From Paramarasmius palmivorus (Eukaryota > Basidiomycota > Agaricomycetes > Agaricales > Marasmiaceae): a DNA stretch of 64,000 nt. Both the position numbers and the translations under genes were made by a program. The stretch covers positions 1 through 64,000 of the forward strand of contig JAYKXP010000098.1 of assembly GCA_037176845.1 (NCBI GenBank). The letters are read 5' to 3'. The notes under the pieces are model-generated. The model was given only the letters and a program-made list of their open reading frames with translations, searched no databases and was not told the DNA's origin. Below, piece by piece: positions 34,858 to 48,158 of the stretch. How positions within the stretch are numbered: the stretch's first letter is position 1; each line of letters begins with the position of its first letter.

Positions 34858-36395
34858 TGCTAGTTCGTCGTCACAGGGTGTAAATTACTGTACAAGGAAA
34901 GGTACTATACAAGGTTGTACGGGATACAAGGCTGTACAATTCATTGGCTGGAAAAGCGGAGCAACTTCATTAACGATCCCACGTTGGTTATCCTTCGCTG
35001 TCAGTGCCTTACCACACCTTGGGCATACGACCTCTGGATCCAAAATGTGGGACCGAAAATAAGCACTGAGTGGAGTCGGATTTAGCAGAGAAACTCACTA
35101 CCAAGCGCCAAAAAGTTCAGTGACGTGTTGACAGTTCCCTAAGGTGTACTTGGGCGATTAAAGGATAGTTGGGGTCATCGTCATGTTCGGTCTGGATGCG
35201 ATTAGGGTCTAAGGCACGGCTCTAAATCTGGATGAGAAGGGTTCAGGAAGGATAGGAACGTATAGATAGTAATGACAAACCACTAAAACTGGCTTCGGCG
35301 TATGTCGGAAGGGCTTCGTCGAGATTAAGCATTGGGGAATACGGGGTATGTCGTCAGAGGGTAGGAAACGGTCATCAAATTGTTTGAGAAGCTTCGACTT
35401 GATGAGTGAGAGGTACATTTAGATATGTCCGCCGAAACATTATGAGTGAACTTCACGAACACCCAAAGAACTGCGTTTGAGAGTTAGAATGTCTCGGAGC
35501 TGTGGAGTAAGCTGCTTTGCTGGCGTTGAGGTCGGCTTTTGGTCGGCTAAAGACTTGTACCGGGACAGGTTGGACGATTTGACATTGCTACGCATCTAGC
35601 AGGTGTATTAGTGACTCGTGATAAGCTGGATAAGGTATCTGCGCACCATGGTCACAGGTGCTAGTGAACGTAGCCTGCGGGTCAGCCTTTGTTTTTGTAG
35701 TGTTGACGACCTAAGTCAGGCGGGATTCTCATTGCTTTTGAGGGTTCTCCATAGAGGGTTCCAACGCAGATAGGCGGCCGGAATACTCCCAGTTAGAAGG
35801 GGGTCTTGAGGTATCGTGTGAGTGTCCAGGATGGTTGTTCACGAATAGTTACTTGGCTCGTCACATTTCGTGCTTTTGCCGGATTCCTGTGTTCATGATG
35901 AATAAAGATGAATCTGGACGCAGAAGATTGGGATACGAGGAGTGAATGGAAGAGACTCTGCGTGGTAACATCCATGCTCTTCAAGGGCGCCGTTTCCCAC
36001 GCAGAGCAACTTGACCACAACCAACACGGCGAACTCGAATCTGTTTGTGTTCGTCTAACAACGTCGAGAAAGGTGATATGGTAATGCGCAGGTATATTTG
36101 TTTATAATGTATTGGAAACTAAAGCATCATTTTCAAGCCACCGAGTTGCGGCGGCTCGACCGCTTCACCGGGAAGATCATTCTTGATCAAATAAATCGTT
36201 GTCAAGTATGCTGCGCTTTGATTTTTCGCAGAGAAAAGGCATTCAAAGCGAGAAAAGTGTAGTCATGCTACTTCGAACGGTACGGTAGAACCGCGAAACC
36301 ATGGTACTGTAGCGTAATCTAGTAGGGAAATAAAAACGACCCGGGAGGCGTTTCTCTACCTTCATCTTTCTCCTTCGGCTCTCAAGCTATTCGCT
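34858..36395. other. intergenic, no supported gene
   Basis: About 1.5 kb upstream of transporter 1. Small open frames at 35209-35418 and 35793-36020 have no features. The last 100 bases resemble the region just upstream of transporter 2 (39480-39568), a remnant of the tandem duplication. Confidence 0.45.
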
Positions 36396-38730
36396 ATGGG
36401 GGTATGTTCTTTGTCCTCATTCTTGTTTGAGGATTAACATCGATGTCACCAGTATAATCGTAGAATTGCTTCAAATCCGGTACGTCTTTGGTACTTTATG
36501 TGGTGAAGAACCATCCTGATATATAGTCAATAGTACATCGTTGGATCTTTCGTATGTCTCGGAGGAAGTTTGTTTGGCATGGACATTTCTTCCATGTCTG
36601 GCGTATTGACTGTGAGTACCCGGTATTATTTTGCTATCATCTTGAAGTTTATAACTTGTTTACCGACAGAATCCATTCTATCTGAAGCAATTTGACAATG
36701 TAAACCGGGATCGTGTTTCTCGGCGAAATGCTTTGTTCTGACGTCCTTCCAGCCCAGTGGCTTTGTTCAAGGGGCTCTTGTCGCATCTACACCTGCAGGA
36801 TCGCTCATTGGATCGCTCGCAGTCACACAACTTGGCGATCGCCTGGGAAGAAAGAAAACGATTATGCTTGCTGCATTGGTTTGGATTGTCGGCTCCGTCC
36901 TTCAATGTGCATCTATAGTAATTCCCTCTTCTTCATATGGTCACATTTTCAAAGAGGCCTGACGTTGTTGTTATAGACCCGCGGAATGCTCGCTGCTGGA
37001 CGCGTCATTGGTGGTGTTTCAATCGGCATCGCTACTGCCATTATTCCTGTCTATCAATCGGAGATAGCTCCGGCCTCTATTCGTGGACGTCTCATCTCTA
37101 TTTTGCAGTGGTATGTCTAATAAAAAAAAGTGGTTCGTCCCGGCTAATGGTTTTATATCATTGTATGTAGGTCCGTCACCTGGGGTACTCTCGTCCAATA
37201 TTTCGTGCAATTCGGTGGCTCTTACATTAATAGCGCGGCATCGTTCCGTATACCGTGGGGTTTCCAGATGGTACCCGCCATCGTACTGTTTTGTGGGATG
37301 TTCTTGTTTCCGGAGTCTCCTCGTTGGTTGCTTGACAATGACCGGTGAGACCATCTCGTCGTTCGTTTTGCTCTCGACGTTCACATCTTACAAAAGAGAG
37401 GAAGAGGCCCGGCAAATACTCGCAGACTTGCATGGAAAAGGAGACAAGGACGATGAGCTTGTAAGAATGGAGTTTGAAGAAATCAAGGAGCAAATCCTTT
37501 TCGAGCAAAACGAAGGAGCCAAATCCTATTTTGATTTACTCAAGGGCAACAATCCCCGACGCGTCTTCTTAGGGTGCAGCCTGCAGATGTGGTCTCAGCT
37601 GACAGGGATAAGTGTCATGATGTAGGTATTCTCTTTGCCCCGTACCGTCTCATTGTTGACCCAACAGAAGGTATTACATCACATACGTCTTCCGCGACGT
37701 TGGTCTCGTTGGCCGAAGAGCTGGTTTGATTGCTGCAGTGGGTATCCGTTCCTAGGGCTGAGCGGGGACTTCACACTTAAGTCCAGTTTACTTTTTAGTC
37801 GGTACAATACATCCTCAACGTCGTAATGACAGGTTCGTCTTCTAACTGAAACCTTTTTCACTGATTTCAATTCCTTCAGTCCCTGCCATAATTTATATTG
37901 ACAAATGGGGCCGGAGGCCCATGCTCATAGCGGGATTGGCATCCATGGGCGCTGTTCTTTTCGCTGTTGGAGCCTTACAAGGCCAACTGGGAAGATGGGG
38001 TGATGTTGACGGCGAACGTGAGTACTGAACAGCATCCGCGAAGGAACCATTCACATACCGTTCTCAACCAGGCATCTGGACCATTCGAAACCACAATGGT
38101 GCCACCAAAGGTGTTATTGTGTTAACTTACCTCTTCGTCTGCAGGCATGAATTTTCACGAGCTCTTGGCTGCTCGCTGACTGCTTCCTAGCTTTTGCAGT
38201 AACCATGGGGCCTGTAAACTGGACGTACCCAGCCGAAATCGTGCGTAACGTCGGTTTGCAGTGGTCAGCATGTTTGACTTCTTTTCCAGTTTTCGCTCAG
38301 AGTCCGAGCTAAGGAGTTTCATTGGCTACGGTAAAGTATCATATTCACGCCGAATGGTGTCAGGTTCGCTCAATAATTTGCAAGGCTATCAACTGGATGT
38401 TCGGTTTCGCCCTTGTATGGGCCGTTCCATCCCGCGTTCTCCACCATCGCCTACAAGACGTACTTCATCTTCGGTACTTTCAACTTTGTGGCGTGTCTGC
38501 ATGTGATCTTCATGTATCCCGAAACCGTCGGACGGACACTGGAAGAAGTCGAAGATATATTTGCTGCTGGTAATGTATTCTCTGCCTGGAAGATTGATAA
38601 GAATGTAGGAAGGAGGAATATCGAGGACATGGAGGAACAGAAAGAGGTGTGTTGCTGTTCTATTTGGATTTTGCTTGGACCAGTAATCGCTTGGCTCAGG
38701 GTTCGCTTTCCATTGATCAGAGAACTGTAA
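36396..38730 (+). CDS. sugar-porter family MFS transporter 1
   Basis: Twelve-helix sugar transporter of the major facilitator superfamily. In order: SMSGVLTNPFYLKQF, QLGDRLGRKKTIML (loop 2-3 motif), TRGMLAAGRVIGGVSIG, PVYQSEIAPASIRGRL, RIPWGFQMVPAIVL, FPESPRWLLDNDR, GLVGRRAGLI, YIDKWGRRPMLIAGL, YPAEI and PETVGRTLEEVEDIF. The exons follow those of its tandem paralogue at 39569-41818. Relative to that copy it lacks one base near 38312 and has one extra near 38427. The frame stays open, but some 38 residues in between, including a membrane helix that reads NWMFNFALAWAVP in copy 2, are scrambled. Substrate not predictable by eye. Confidence 0.85.
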
Positions 38731-39568
38731 TACAGGCAAGTCCTCCACACTCGTGATCAGAACGGGTTTAGCTTGCCTTGGAGCTGTGGAGGAAAGCTGT
38801 TGAAGTAGAATTCTAGCATCGTGCCCGGTCTTTAGTCACGATTGTTTTCGTACCGAAACAGACTAGACGTTTGACATTGCTGCCCACATGCATCTATTGT
38901 GCCAGGAGGCTATTCTTAATGATTCGTGATATTCAAACTGACCATGGTCATGTCCACAGGTAAGTTTTTCACGAAATAATAGCAACCTAGGATGAGGTGC
39001 CGTGCGCAATGTGCAGGTGATTGCCTATTACGAGTTCAATAATAGTGCTCCATGAATTGCACCTTGCTTCTTTCGTCAAGCTTCGTGCCGATTTTCCGTT
39101 TTCCCGTTATCTTAATGAATAGATTTCGACGAGTGAGACGGCGTGGACGTATGGACCATGCGTGAAGGTGGGACCCGAGAACAAACTCAGTACGGCGGCT
39201 TCCATTGCTAGGAATTTTTAGTTTCCCACGCTCGCGTGCTCTTCCACCACAACCGTGACCATCTCCCGGCACAGCAAGAAGCTAATATTTATTTCTCAGT
39301 TAGGGAAAGGTAGTGCGAAGGTAGAGTACTTTCATATCACCAATGAAGCCAACTGGTCACTGACCGCGTCATACTACCCGAATACAGGCCCTGGTGAATA
39401 GAAGATTTCCGAATAAATTGCCCATTGGAAGCTCCTCTTGACGGGCACAGGGTTCACGAAAATGGGAAAGGTGCAAGCGAACCATGGTGCTATAGCGTAA
39501 TCTGGGGAGATAAAAGGTATTCTTCTATTTCAAGTTGCTGCAACCTTTCCTTGTTCGAGCCATTCACT
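38731..39568. other. intergenic between the transporters
   Basis: No gene. The right end shows similarity to the region upstream of transporter 1 (36290-36395), including a GTAGCGTAATCT-like element seen near 36309 and 39491. Confidence 0.45.
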
Positions 39569-41818
39569 ATGGGGTACGTTGTACTTTCCTCGTCTTTTTC
39601 GGTGACTCTGACCTCGATATCGCCAGTACAATGCGAGAATTGCTTCAAGCCCAGTATGCCGTCCTCAATCCTTCTTTCGAAGAAATTCCCTAATGGCTGC
39701 TAGTACATCGTTGGAACTTTCGCGTGTCTTGGTGGAAGCCTATTTGGCCTAGACATATCTTCCATGTCTGGCGTATTGACAGTGGGTACACGATCTCATC
39801 TCGCGTCCACTTCCAACAATTCACATCGCGCACAGAATCCGTTCTATCTGAAGCAATTCAACAACGTATGGCACCGCATCCCTATTGTTGCACTTAATTC
39901 TGACTTCCTCAGCCAAATGGCTCTGCTCAAGGAGCAATCGTAGCATCCATGCCAGCAGGATCGTTCGTCGGCGCCCTGGCAGTCACACAGCTTGGTGACC
40001 GCCTGGGAAGGAAGAAAACTATTATGCTTGCTGCATTGATTTGGGTGATCGGCTCCATTCTTCAGTGCGCAGCTATGGTGACTCCTCTACGATTTGTGGT
40101 TGAGTTTTAATACTGACTTATCAACGTTGTTGTAGACCCGTGGCATGCTCGCCGCTGGACGTGTCATTGCTGGTGTCTCTGTTGGTATTGCTAGTGCCAT
40201 TGTACCAGTCTATCAATCGGAAATCACTGCACCCTTCATTCGTGGACGTCTCGTCTCTATTCAGCAATGGTAGGGCTTGCTTGAGTGAAAGAGAGGGTGC
40301 TTCGTTTAGCTGGTTTTATAGGTCAATTACCTGGGGTATTCTCTTCCAATACTTTGTCCAATTCGGTTGCTCTTACATTCAAGGCGTGGCATCTTTCCGT
40401 ATACCATGGGGTCTCCAGATGATACCCGCTATCGTGCTGTTCTTCGGAATGTTCTTCTTTCCGGAATCTCCTCGTTGGTTGCTTGATAATAATCGGTGAG
40501 TCTATGCCCTTGATCGTTATCGGCACTAACTTCTTATGCAAGAGAGGAAGAGGCTCTGCAAATACTTGCGGACCTGCACGGGGGAGGTAACAAGAATAAC
40601 GAGCTTGTTAGACTCGAATTTGGGGAGATCAAGGAACAGGTCCTTTTCGAGAAAAACGAAGGCGCCAAGTCCTACTTTGATTTATTGAAAGGCAACAATC
40701 CTCGTCGGGTCTTCCTGGGGTGTAGTTTGCAAATGTGGTCTCAGCTTACCGGCATAAGCGTCATGATGTAGGCATTGTCTCTGTACTTCTAGGCTCTGAT
40801 AGTTGACACATCAGAAGGTACTACATTACATACATTTTCCGCGACGTTGGCCTTGTTGGGCCGAAGAGCTGGTTTGATCGCTGCTGTGGGTATTCATTCC
40901 TGAGATCAAAGTGATACCTAATGCTAAACTCTACTTTTTAGTCCGTACAATATATCCTCAACGTCGTAATGACTGGTTCGTCTTCGAAATGTCACTTTGT
41001 TCATTTAATAGAATCTATTTAGTTCCTGCCATAATCTACATCGACAAGTGGGGTCGGAGACCCATGCTCATAGCTGGGCTGGCATTCATGGGGATTTTCC
41101 TTTTCATTGTTGGAGCATTGCAAGGCCACTTGGGAAGATGGAGTGACGTCGACGGCGAACGTGAGTACCGGATACTCTGCAGCTTGTGAAGGAACACCTC
41201 TCGTTCATCATTCTTGATTAGGTGTCTGGATCATCCGAAATCACGATGCTGCCACCAAAGGCATCATCGTACTGGCTTACCTCTTTGTCTGCAGGCACGA
41301 ATTTGTTTTAGTTTGTGACTTTGCTAGTGTCCACTGACTGCGTGCTAGCTTTGCAGTGACCATGGGGCCAGTATCTTGGACATATCCAGCTGAAATCGTG
41401 AGTGATTTAACTAACATTTCTGCTTGTACCGGACAGTCTACTGACTCCCCATCCAGTTCTCACTCAGAGTCCGTGCTAAGGCAGTCTCATTGGCTACGGT
41501 AGGTTCTGTTTATATATATGCTGCGGGTACCGGACTCACTAACTCCACTTCAAGGCCACTAACTGGATGTTCAATTTTGCTCTTGCATGGGCCGTGCCAC
41601 CCGGGTTCTCCACCATTGCATACAAGACGTATTTTATCTTCGGTACTTTCAACTTTGCGGGATGTCTGCATGTGATCTTCATGTACCCCGAAACCGTCGG
41701 ACGAACTCTCGAAGAAGTCGAAGACATCTTTGCCGCTGGCAATGTGTTCTCTGCCTGGAAGATTGACAAGAATGTGGGCAGGAGGACTCTCGAAGATATG
41801 GAGAAAGGAAAGAAGTGA
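39569..41818 (+). CDS. sugar-porter family MFS transporter 2
   Basis: Tandem paralogue of transporter 1 with the same intron positions and family motifs: QLGDRLGRKKTIML, TRGMLAAGRVIAGVSVG, PVYQSEI, FPESPRWLLDNNR, GLVGPK/RAGL region, YIDKWGRRPMLIAGL, YPAEI and PETVGRTLEEVEDIF. It ends at KGKK and TGA. The helix that is scrambled in copy 1 is intact here. The start exon is only ATGGG; to stay in frame the second exon must begin at an AG acceptor 11 bases further on than in copy 1 (AATTGC..., near 39640), giving MGIASSPYIVG. Likely a plasma-membrane proton-sugar symporter. Confidence 0.86.
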
Positions 41819-42628
41819 GTTGTCTTCGTTCGGATTTTGTTTGGACTAGTCATCATTGAGTTGTCTGGCTTTGCTAGGACTCGGTTTCTGTTGAATAAAG
41901 AGCCATCTGTATTCAAGCAAGTCAGCCTCTAACAGAGAGAATACCTTGATTTTGCTGTTGGTAATCTCGGCTTGGCTGCTACAGAACAACTGTTCGAAGC
42001 CTAGTCAGCCGGAGAAGGGCGCGCTCCACTGCACGGAGCAACCGGTGTTGAGTCAACTGTCAACCGCTTTACAGCGCTCCAAATGGCAACTCCGCATAAT
42101 AACTAGACAAGTTGATGCAGATCTGATGCACGTTATCAGATATAGGAACCAACCTTCCCTTGAGCTTGAGTGCGATGGCTAATGGGAACAAATCAAAGAG
42201 CCAAGGATGAGAAACCTCATCTAAGGTTATTTTCCGGGTCCGAAGGTCACCAGACGAGCTTTGTGGAGATGATGACTACGATCTCAATTCATCAGGAACT
42301 AACTTGAACCGTACAATGGGTACTCGGGATACAGATTTCACGTAGCGTGTTCGCAGGTGTTCGCTTGCCGGACGTTTCAAACAGGACTCTGTCGGGATTC
42401 AATGTGGTGAGTAGTCTGAATAAGTGAATTACGACGTCCACTGATTGATTACAAGTCTGCAATATCTTTAACCCGCATTCCCTGAGCGCTTATCACATTC
42501 AGACAGCGTTTCGCCGCCCAATGCGACGCGGAGGCACTTGTCCTATCTGATCCCCGTAAATTATACATCATTCAAATTGCGCTGAGCCCTTTCTTTTTTC
42601 ATTACCTGTTCTATTCCCCCTACACCCA
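41819..42628. other. intergenic, no supported gene
   Basis: No gene recognised between transporter 2 and the aminotransferase. Confidence 0.4.
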
Positions 42629-44563
42629 ATGGCGATCGCTGCAACCAGCGGTATCTCAAGTGCAAATGGTAGTACTACCCGCAAGTTCAACGTCCTTCCA
42701 CCATCGTACTATCAACGCTTCCTGTCTCAAGAGTCTCTAGAACGCAAGATAAATCCCAAGTAGGTTCACATACTCAAAACTACATTGGTATTAACACGTT
42801 CCGTCTAGTACGTCACCTCTTCCCCCTTGAACGGACACCAGGAGTCATTTCTTTACTCGCCGGAAAGCCTAACCCAACTACGTTCCCCATCGCTGGTGTT
42901 TCCTTGGCCGTACGCGACCCTCGTTCCGCTATCAAGGACAAGAAACGCGAATCAGATGAGAACGCAGATTTGGTTGAAGTCAAGCTCGACAAGGCGTTAC
43001 TGGAAGAAGGGCTACAGTATGCCGAAGAGGCTGGCGTCAGGAGCTTGATGAAATGGTTTTGTGGGCTGCAGGAAAGAGTTCATGGGAGACGGTGTACTCT
43101 GTATGAAGAAAGCGGTGTCGACGAAGCTGGTGAGGATGGAAGATGACTATCGGAGTGGGGAGCCAAGACGTACTTTACAAGGTTTGTTGGATGGTTCCTG
43201 GTCGATAGCCCTTGATCACTAATGATTAACATTCAAGGCCATCAAAGCGATTGTTAATCCTGGGGAACCTGTCTTCCTCGAATCACCTGTCTACCCGTAC
43301 GATTTGTTACTTTATTTCTTGTGCCGTTGCTCAATACAGACCCAGGGGTGTGCCACCAGTGCTGCACAGTCTACACTGTGAACAGATCGGTGATTTGCCC
43401 AAATGTCTTTAGCAATCTCAGGTCTAACACATCTTCTTCCAGAGATACCAACCGATGACCAAGGAGTGGATACAACTCATTTTCGCAAGGTACTGGAATC
43501 CTGGCCGGCGGGTAAACCAAAGCCGAAGATCTTCTACACTGTTCCAGTATGTGACGCGACGTCATAGCATTCTTGTAGAACTCATTCTTTAATCTTACTT
43601 GCAGACGGGTTGCAATCCTACGGGCGCGACGGCTTCATTGGAGAGACGTGTCGAGTTACTCAAGTTATCGAGGGAACACGACTTCCTAATATTAGAAGGT
43701 TTTTCGACTTGGCTCACCATGTTTAGACGATTAAACACTAATTTGAGTCTTTAGATGACCCTTACTATTATCTCTATTACGGTGATACCGCTCGCCCGCC
43801 ATCCTATTTCAGTCTCGAGGCTACTTTGCTTATATCCGATGATGATTCCTCACTTCCTGAAGTAGGCAGAGTCATCCGATTCGACAGTCTCTCCAAAGTT
43901 CTTTCAGCCGGAATTAGAATAGGCTTTGCGAGTGGGCCGCAGCCGGTACTTGATGCTCTCATCAAATTTGTAAGAAAGATTCACCTCAATACCGCAAGCA
44001 ATTACTGATGACCTTATTAGACGGCGACTATAAACCTTCAGACGCCTACTTTGACGCAAATCATTACCTATGCTCTCCTTACCTCTCCTTCATGGGGATA
44101 TGATGGATTCAGACTCCACACGGAACAGATCGCAGAATTCTATCGAAAAAAGAGAGATGTCTTTGAAGGATACATGAGGAAGTATCTAGGCTCCAGCGAA
44201 GACGGAAGTGCACTAGCCAAATGGGCTACACCCAAAGCTGGTCTATTCTTTTGGTTGGTCAAGTTTCTACCTGACATCCCTTTTCAATGACAAAAATACC
44301 GCCAGGTTCAAAATTCTCATCGAACCCGACTCTGAGTCGGATGGGGACTCGGAAGCACTCATCCAAACGAAAGCATTCCAGAATGGTGTTCTTGCCCTGC
44401 CTGGAACTGTGTTCCTGCCTTCGTCTCAGGATGCGCAAGGTCCGAGAAAAACAGGTTATGTTCGAGCATCGTTCAGCTTGTTGAACGAAGTGGAAGTGGA
44501 AGAAGCAATAATACGGCTCAAAAAGACCATATTGGAAGCCCGGGACGAGCTTCAGAATCAATG
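42629..44563 (+). CDS. PLP-dependent aminotransferase, aromatic/kynurenine (Aro8-like) type
   Basis: Fold type I aminotransferase of the Aro8/AAT-II group, which acts on aromatic amino acids, kynurenine or 2-aminoadipate. Segments: LPPSYYQRFLSQES, RHLFPLERTPGVISLLAGKP, GVGSQDVLYK, NPGEPVFLESPVYP, EIPTDDQGVD, FYTVPTGCNPTGA, DDPYYYLYYG, the PLP-lysine motif SLSKVLSAGIRIGF and NGVLALPGTVFLP. Several introns; the one ending at 43440 rejoins HCEQI to EIPTD cleanly. Frame slips appear at about 42760 (one extra A at a donor site), about 43133 (one base short before WKMTIG) and around 44260-44306. Either a recent pseudogene or assembly indels. It lies just upstream of dioxygenase 1. Confidence 0.78.
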
Positions 44564-44860
44564 ATAGATACATAAGAATAGGATTTGGTGACAAACTCCA
44601 GGGCAATGGAACGATTCCGTCAAACAACGTTTGCGCGATACTGACGAACGATTCGGACGAATCCGAGGAGCTGACTGAGCTTGTGCGCAGGGTCATGCGG
44701 CTATTGGTCCGGCAAACTTCCGGATCTTCCGCGACAACAAATTTTCAATCGATCATTTCTAGACCGCTGAGTCAAGTAAAATAAAAACCATGACGATCTC
44801 GTCAACTATCTCCGCTTTCGTCTCCTTCCCCCTCATTACCCCAAAGTCGCGTCGAACATT

Positions 44861-46328
44861 ATGGAAGGTTTCAACTTCGAACTACCACCAGATCATTTTC
44901 TATCTCTTCCTCGCCCAGACTCTTTTCAACAACAACTAGCGGGCGCTGTCGATACAACCACACTCGCCGCCCATGATTTCGACGTCGATAACCGTTCTGG
45001 TTTCATGCCCCCGCATCCTCCTGTAGCACGTTTACCCTCTGAATGGGAAGCATGGGAGCAGGTATTAGACGCAGCTATCGCGGAACGCCTTCAGCTCGGG
45101 GCAAAGCCAGGTCTCTCAATCAGGGAAAGGGAGCAGTCGGCGTTATGGAGAGCTCGTGTTCAAGAAGTGCGGTGATGCCACGTATGTTATCTGAAGTGTA
45201 CCTGACGACGGTTTCCTTCATTAGTTGCCAATCCTCCCGACAACAGAGCTAAGGACATCAGAAGTGATACTCCGAAGATCGCATCTCGTGCTGGCATGGA
45301 TCATGCATTTCTACATCCACACTATTCCTATCGATGAACCCATAGCCATTCCTCCGCCCGTCACCATTCCTTTGCTCCAAATCTGTGCGCACCTTCAGCT
45401 TCCCCCAGTCCTCACATACTCAGACGACGTGCTATACAATTGGGCATTGAAGACACCGTCTTCGGCTATCGTTCCGGCACTTGATAACCTGCGCTGTCAG
45501 ACTTTGTTCACTGGCCTTCGGGACGAGGAGGAGTTTTACCTTACCTCCGCACGTATCGAGCTTCGAGGTGTCGAGGCGCTAGAACTCATGCGAGCAACCA
45601 TGGACGAAGCTTTCGTAGGCGATGACATCGCTATTCGACGTATCACAGGATTCCTTCATCGCCTAGCCAAGGTTATAGGAGAACTCAAATCTCTGCTCTT
45701 GGCCGTCCGCAAGGGATGCGACCCAGAAGTTTTCTACAACGAGATCAGACCTTGGTTCAAAGGAGCTGATTCTGATTCGCCAAACAGCGACCGCAAGTGG
45801 ATATTTGAAGGTTTAGACCAGGATCCGTCGTTATCGGAGCCCCAGGAGCTTTCAGGGCCAAGTGCGGGGCAGAGCTCGTTGATACACGCTCTCGATATCT
45901 TCCTTGGTGTCGAGCAGTACTCCCATTCTTCTACAATCACAGGATCCTCGGATCCATCAGAGGCGGAGAAGGAGGAAGCGAAGAGCCGGAAACAAGCATT
46001 CCTCAATCGCATGCAGTTGTACATGCCTCGTCACCACCGGAACTTCCTCAACCATCTTAGATCAAATCCACGGCCGTTGAGGGACATTGTTACCTCGTCT
46101 AGAGATTCCAAGTTATTGGATGCTTACAATCAATCGGTTGCCGCTCTAAAGGAGTTCAGGGATGCACATATCATTATTGTTACTTTATACATTATAGGAC
46201 CCGCTAGAAGAGCGAAACAGCTAGAGAGGAAAGAAGAAGAAAAGGCCGAGCTGAAGGGAACAGGAGGAACGAATTTGGTTAAATTCTTGAAGGATGTTCG
46301 AGATGGGACATCGGATGCTTTGATCTAA
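44861..46328 (+). CDS. indoleamine 2,3-dioxygenase 1
   Basis: Haem dioxygenase that opens the indole ring of tryptophan to N-formylkynurenine. Two exons, 44861-45166 and 45225-46328, give 469 residues. Family signatures: SGFMPPHPPVARLP, FTGLRDEEEFYLTSARIE, VRKGCDPEVFYNEIRPW, the distal ELSGPSAGQSSLI, MPRHHRNFLNHL, and the proximal-haem region LKEFRDAHIIIVTLYI with its His near residue 415, then KGTGGTNLVKFLKDVRD. All key positions look intact. A paralogue lies at 49771-51194 with the intron in the same place. The gap to the aminotransferase is about 300 bases. Confidence 0.93.
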
Positions 46329-46752
46329 CCTTCTAGTAATACTGAAAAGCCTTCGATAATAGAGTATGCATACCAGTGACGGCTAATTTTCCTGAATATC
46401 GCAGAACTATGTATCCATCTGCTATACTACAACCTCTTACGCCACACTATAATGACCTCTAGCGAAGTTCCGTATTTCCAAAAACGTCCAACTACCTCCA
46501 AACTCTTCAGTCAACTGCTTGAAAGGAAGAAGGCTATGGCCGATCCATCATATCAAGCCAAAACATTTCCTGCTTCACCTGATTAGTTCTCCGGAACGAG
46601 TACCGCAAGAACGGCTATGTGTACGCGATCCAGACCCACAAGCAGGTGATGTGTGAACGGCTCTCTGCTTGATATTTATTGGGAGTTATGTTAAATGATA
46701 CAACTTTACGCGCCTGTACATAAGAAGGAACTGAAGACAAGCCTGGCTGCAT
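46329..46752. other. convergent intergenic region
   Basis: Tail-to-tail spacer between dioxygenase 1 and the hydrolase; probably both 3' ends. Nothing else seen. Confidence 0.4.
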
Positions 46753-48158
46753 TCATTTTGCAGCTTGTAGCAGCCACCGAACCCCTTCGTCAAAATCTTC
46801 TTCGCACTTCTTTCCCAATGGTATGTTGGGAGCAGCAATATCAAACCCATGGGGAACACCTTTATATCTAAAGCACATGCTTATGATTAGTGGAATGGGA
46901 CACAGAAAACATTGTTCAACTTACACATCAACCTTGGTCTTGACGCCGGCATTGCGCAGGAGTTTCTCATAAAGGAAACCCTCATCCCGAAGCGGATCTT
47001 GTCCACAGATTTGAAAGTAGGCGGGAGGTAGGCCAGCGTGAGATGGTAGGAGTACGGGTGAGGCTCTGGGATCAAATGGATCGGGGTTGTAGAGGTCTAA
47101 AAAACCACGTTAATCATTCGAGGCTTGGTATAACTGTATCAGCTGGTCGACATACCCCAATAAACGCGCATTTCTTTCCTATTTATAATGAATGCATCCT
47201 TGTTTTGTTCCATAGAAAGAAGCACTTCCTTGTGCCTATTTACCTCGGTTAGTAACCTGCATGAAGGAGTAATCGAACGACTTACTCTTCGGGATATGCG
47301 TCCAGATGAAGAGTTACAGGAATCTTGAGTAGCTGTCCCGTTAGAGGTTTGTCCTTGAAGAAGGGATCATCTCGTGCAAGATGCGACAGGACAGCGGCAA
47401 GATTGCCTCCCGCAGAAGTGCCGCCGACTAAGAATCCTTTGGACAGATCAGCAGAGACAAGGTCAGGATGGGCCGCAAACTAATTCTAGAATTCAGTATT
47501 CCTCGATGGTTGATGTAAGGGCGGAGGACCAACATATTTAAGGCAAGTGAACGAGTCGGTGACAGGGATTGGGAAGGGGTGTTCAGGCGCCAACCTGATG
47601 AAGTTGTAGTCACGTTGAATGATGACCACGGAGATTAAAACCAAGACGTACCTGTATTCACAGTTGACGATTGCAATTCGCAGATCAACAGCTAATTGGC
47701 GCAGCTTGAAGTCATCCCACTCTATATCTCCAATGACCCAACCTATAGCAGGAATGGATGAGTTTCAACTGGGCAAGGTGAATAGTGGAGCCCCAGACCT
47801 CCTCCATGCGTCCAGAAGAGCAGCGGAAAGTCGGTTTCCCCTTCTTTGCGTGTTGGCACGACACATCGCGCAAGTATCTGAGCACCATCGCCAACGTCGA
47901 TTTGACGATCAGTGAGCTGATACTCGGAATCTTGGTAAGAGCATGTTAGTTTATTAGCAGGCAGTATGAGATGGAGGGTCGTGTACCCGATGGAAGTCGT
48001 GGGCCATATGTTGCTTTGAGAGCAGTGAGGATGAAATCCCTGTAGTTCTGACGCCGCTGAGCAGGGGTCAATGTCTGACTCTCGTCGACGGGAGGGATAT
48101 GCGCTGCAATCACAGCAAAATCGGGATCAGGCTCTGATAAGTGGGAGTATTCAGCCAT
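46753..48158 (-). CDS. alpha/beta hydrolase of the HSL (fold-3) family
   Basis: Carboxylesterase-like enzyme with the hormone-sensitive-lipase layout: the oxyanion motif HGGGW, RLAPEHPFP, the nucleophile motif GTSAGGN (Ser), then DPLRDEG (Asp) and PHGFD (His), so the triad is complete. Start MAEYSHLSEPDPDFAV; five or more exons, with introns at about 47937-47990, 47729-47784, 47591-47652 and 47472-47535. No signal peptide, so cytosolic. It lies between two indoleamine dioxygenases; a hydrolase in that position could act as an N-formylkynurenine formamidase, but the family also includes many general esterases, so this is only a contextual guess. Confidence 0.82.

Noticed and set aside
34858..36395. 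Small open frames upstream of transporter 1
   Set aside because: Short, featureless and with no homology to other parts of the window.
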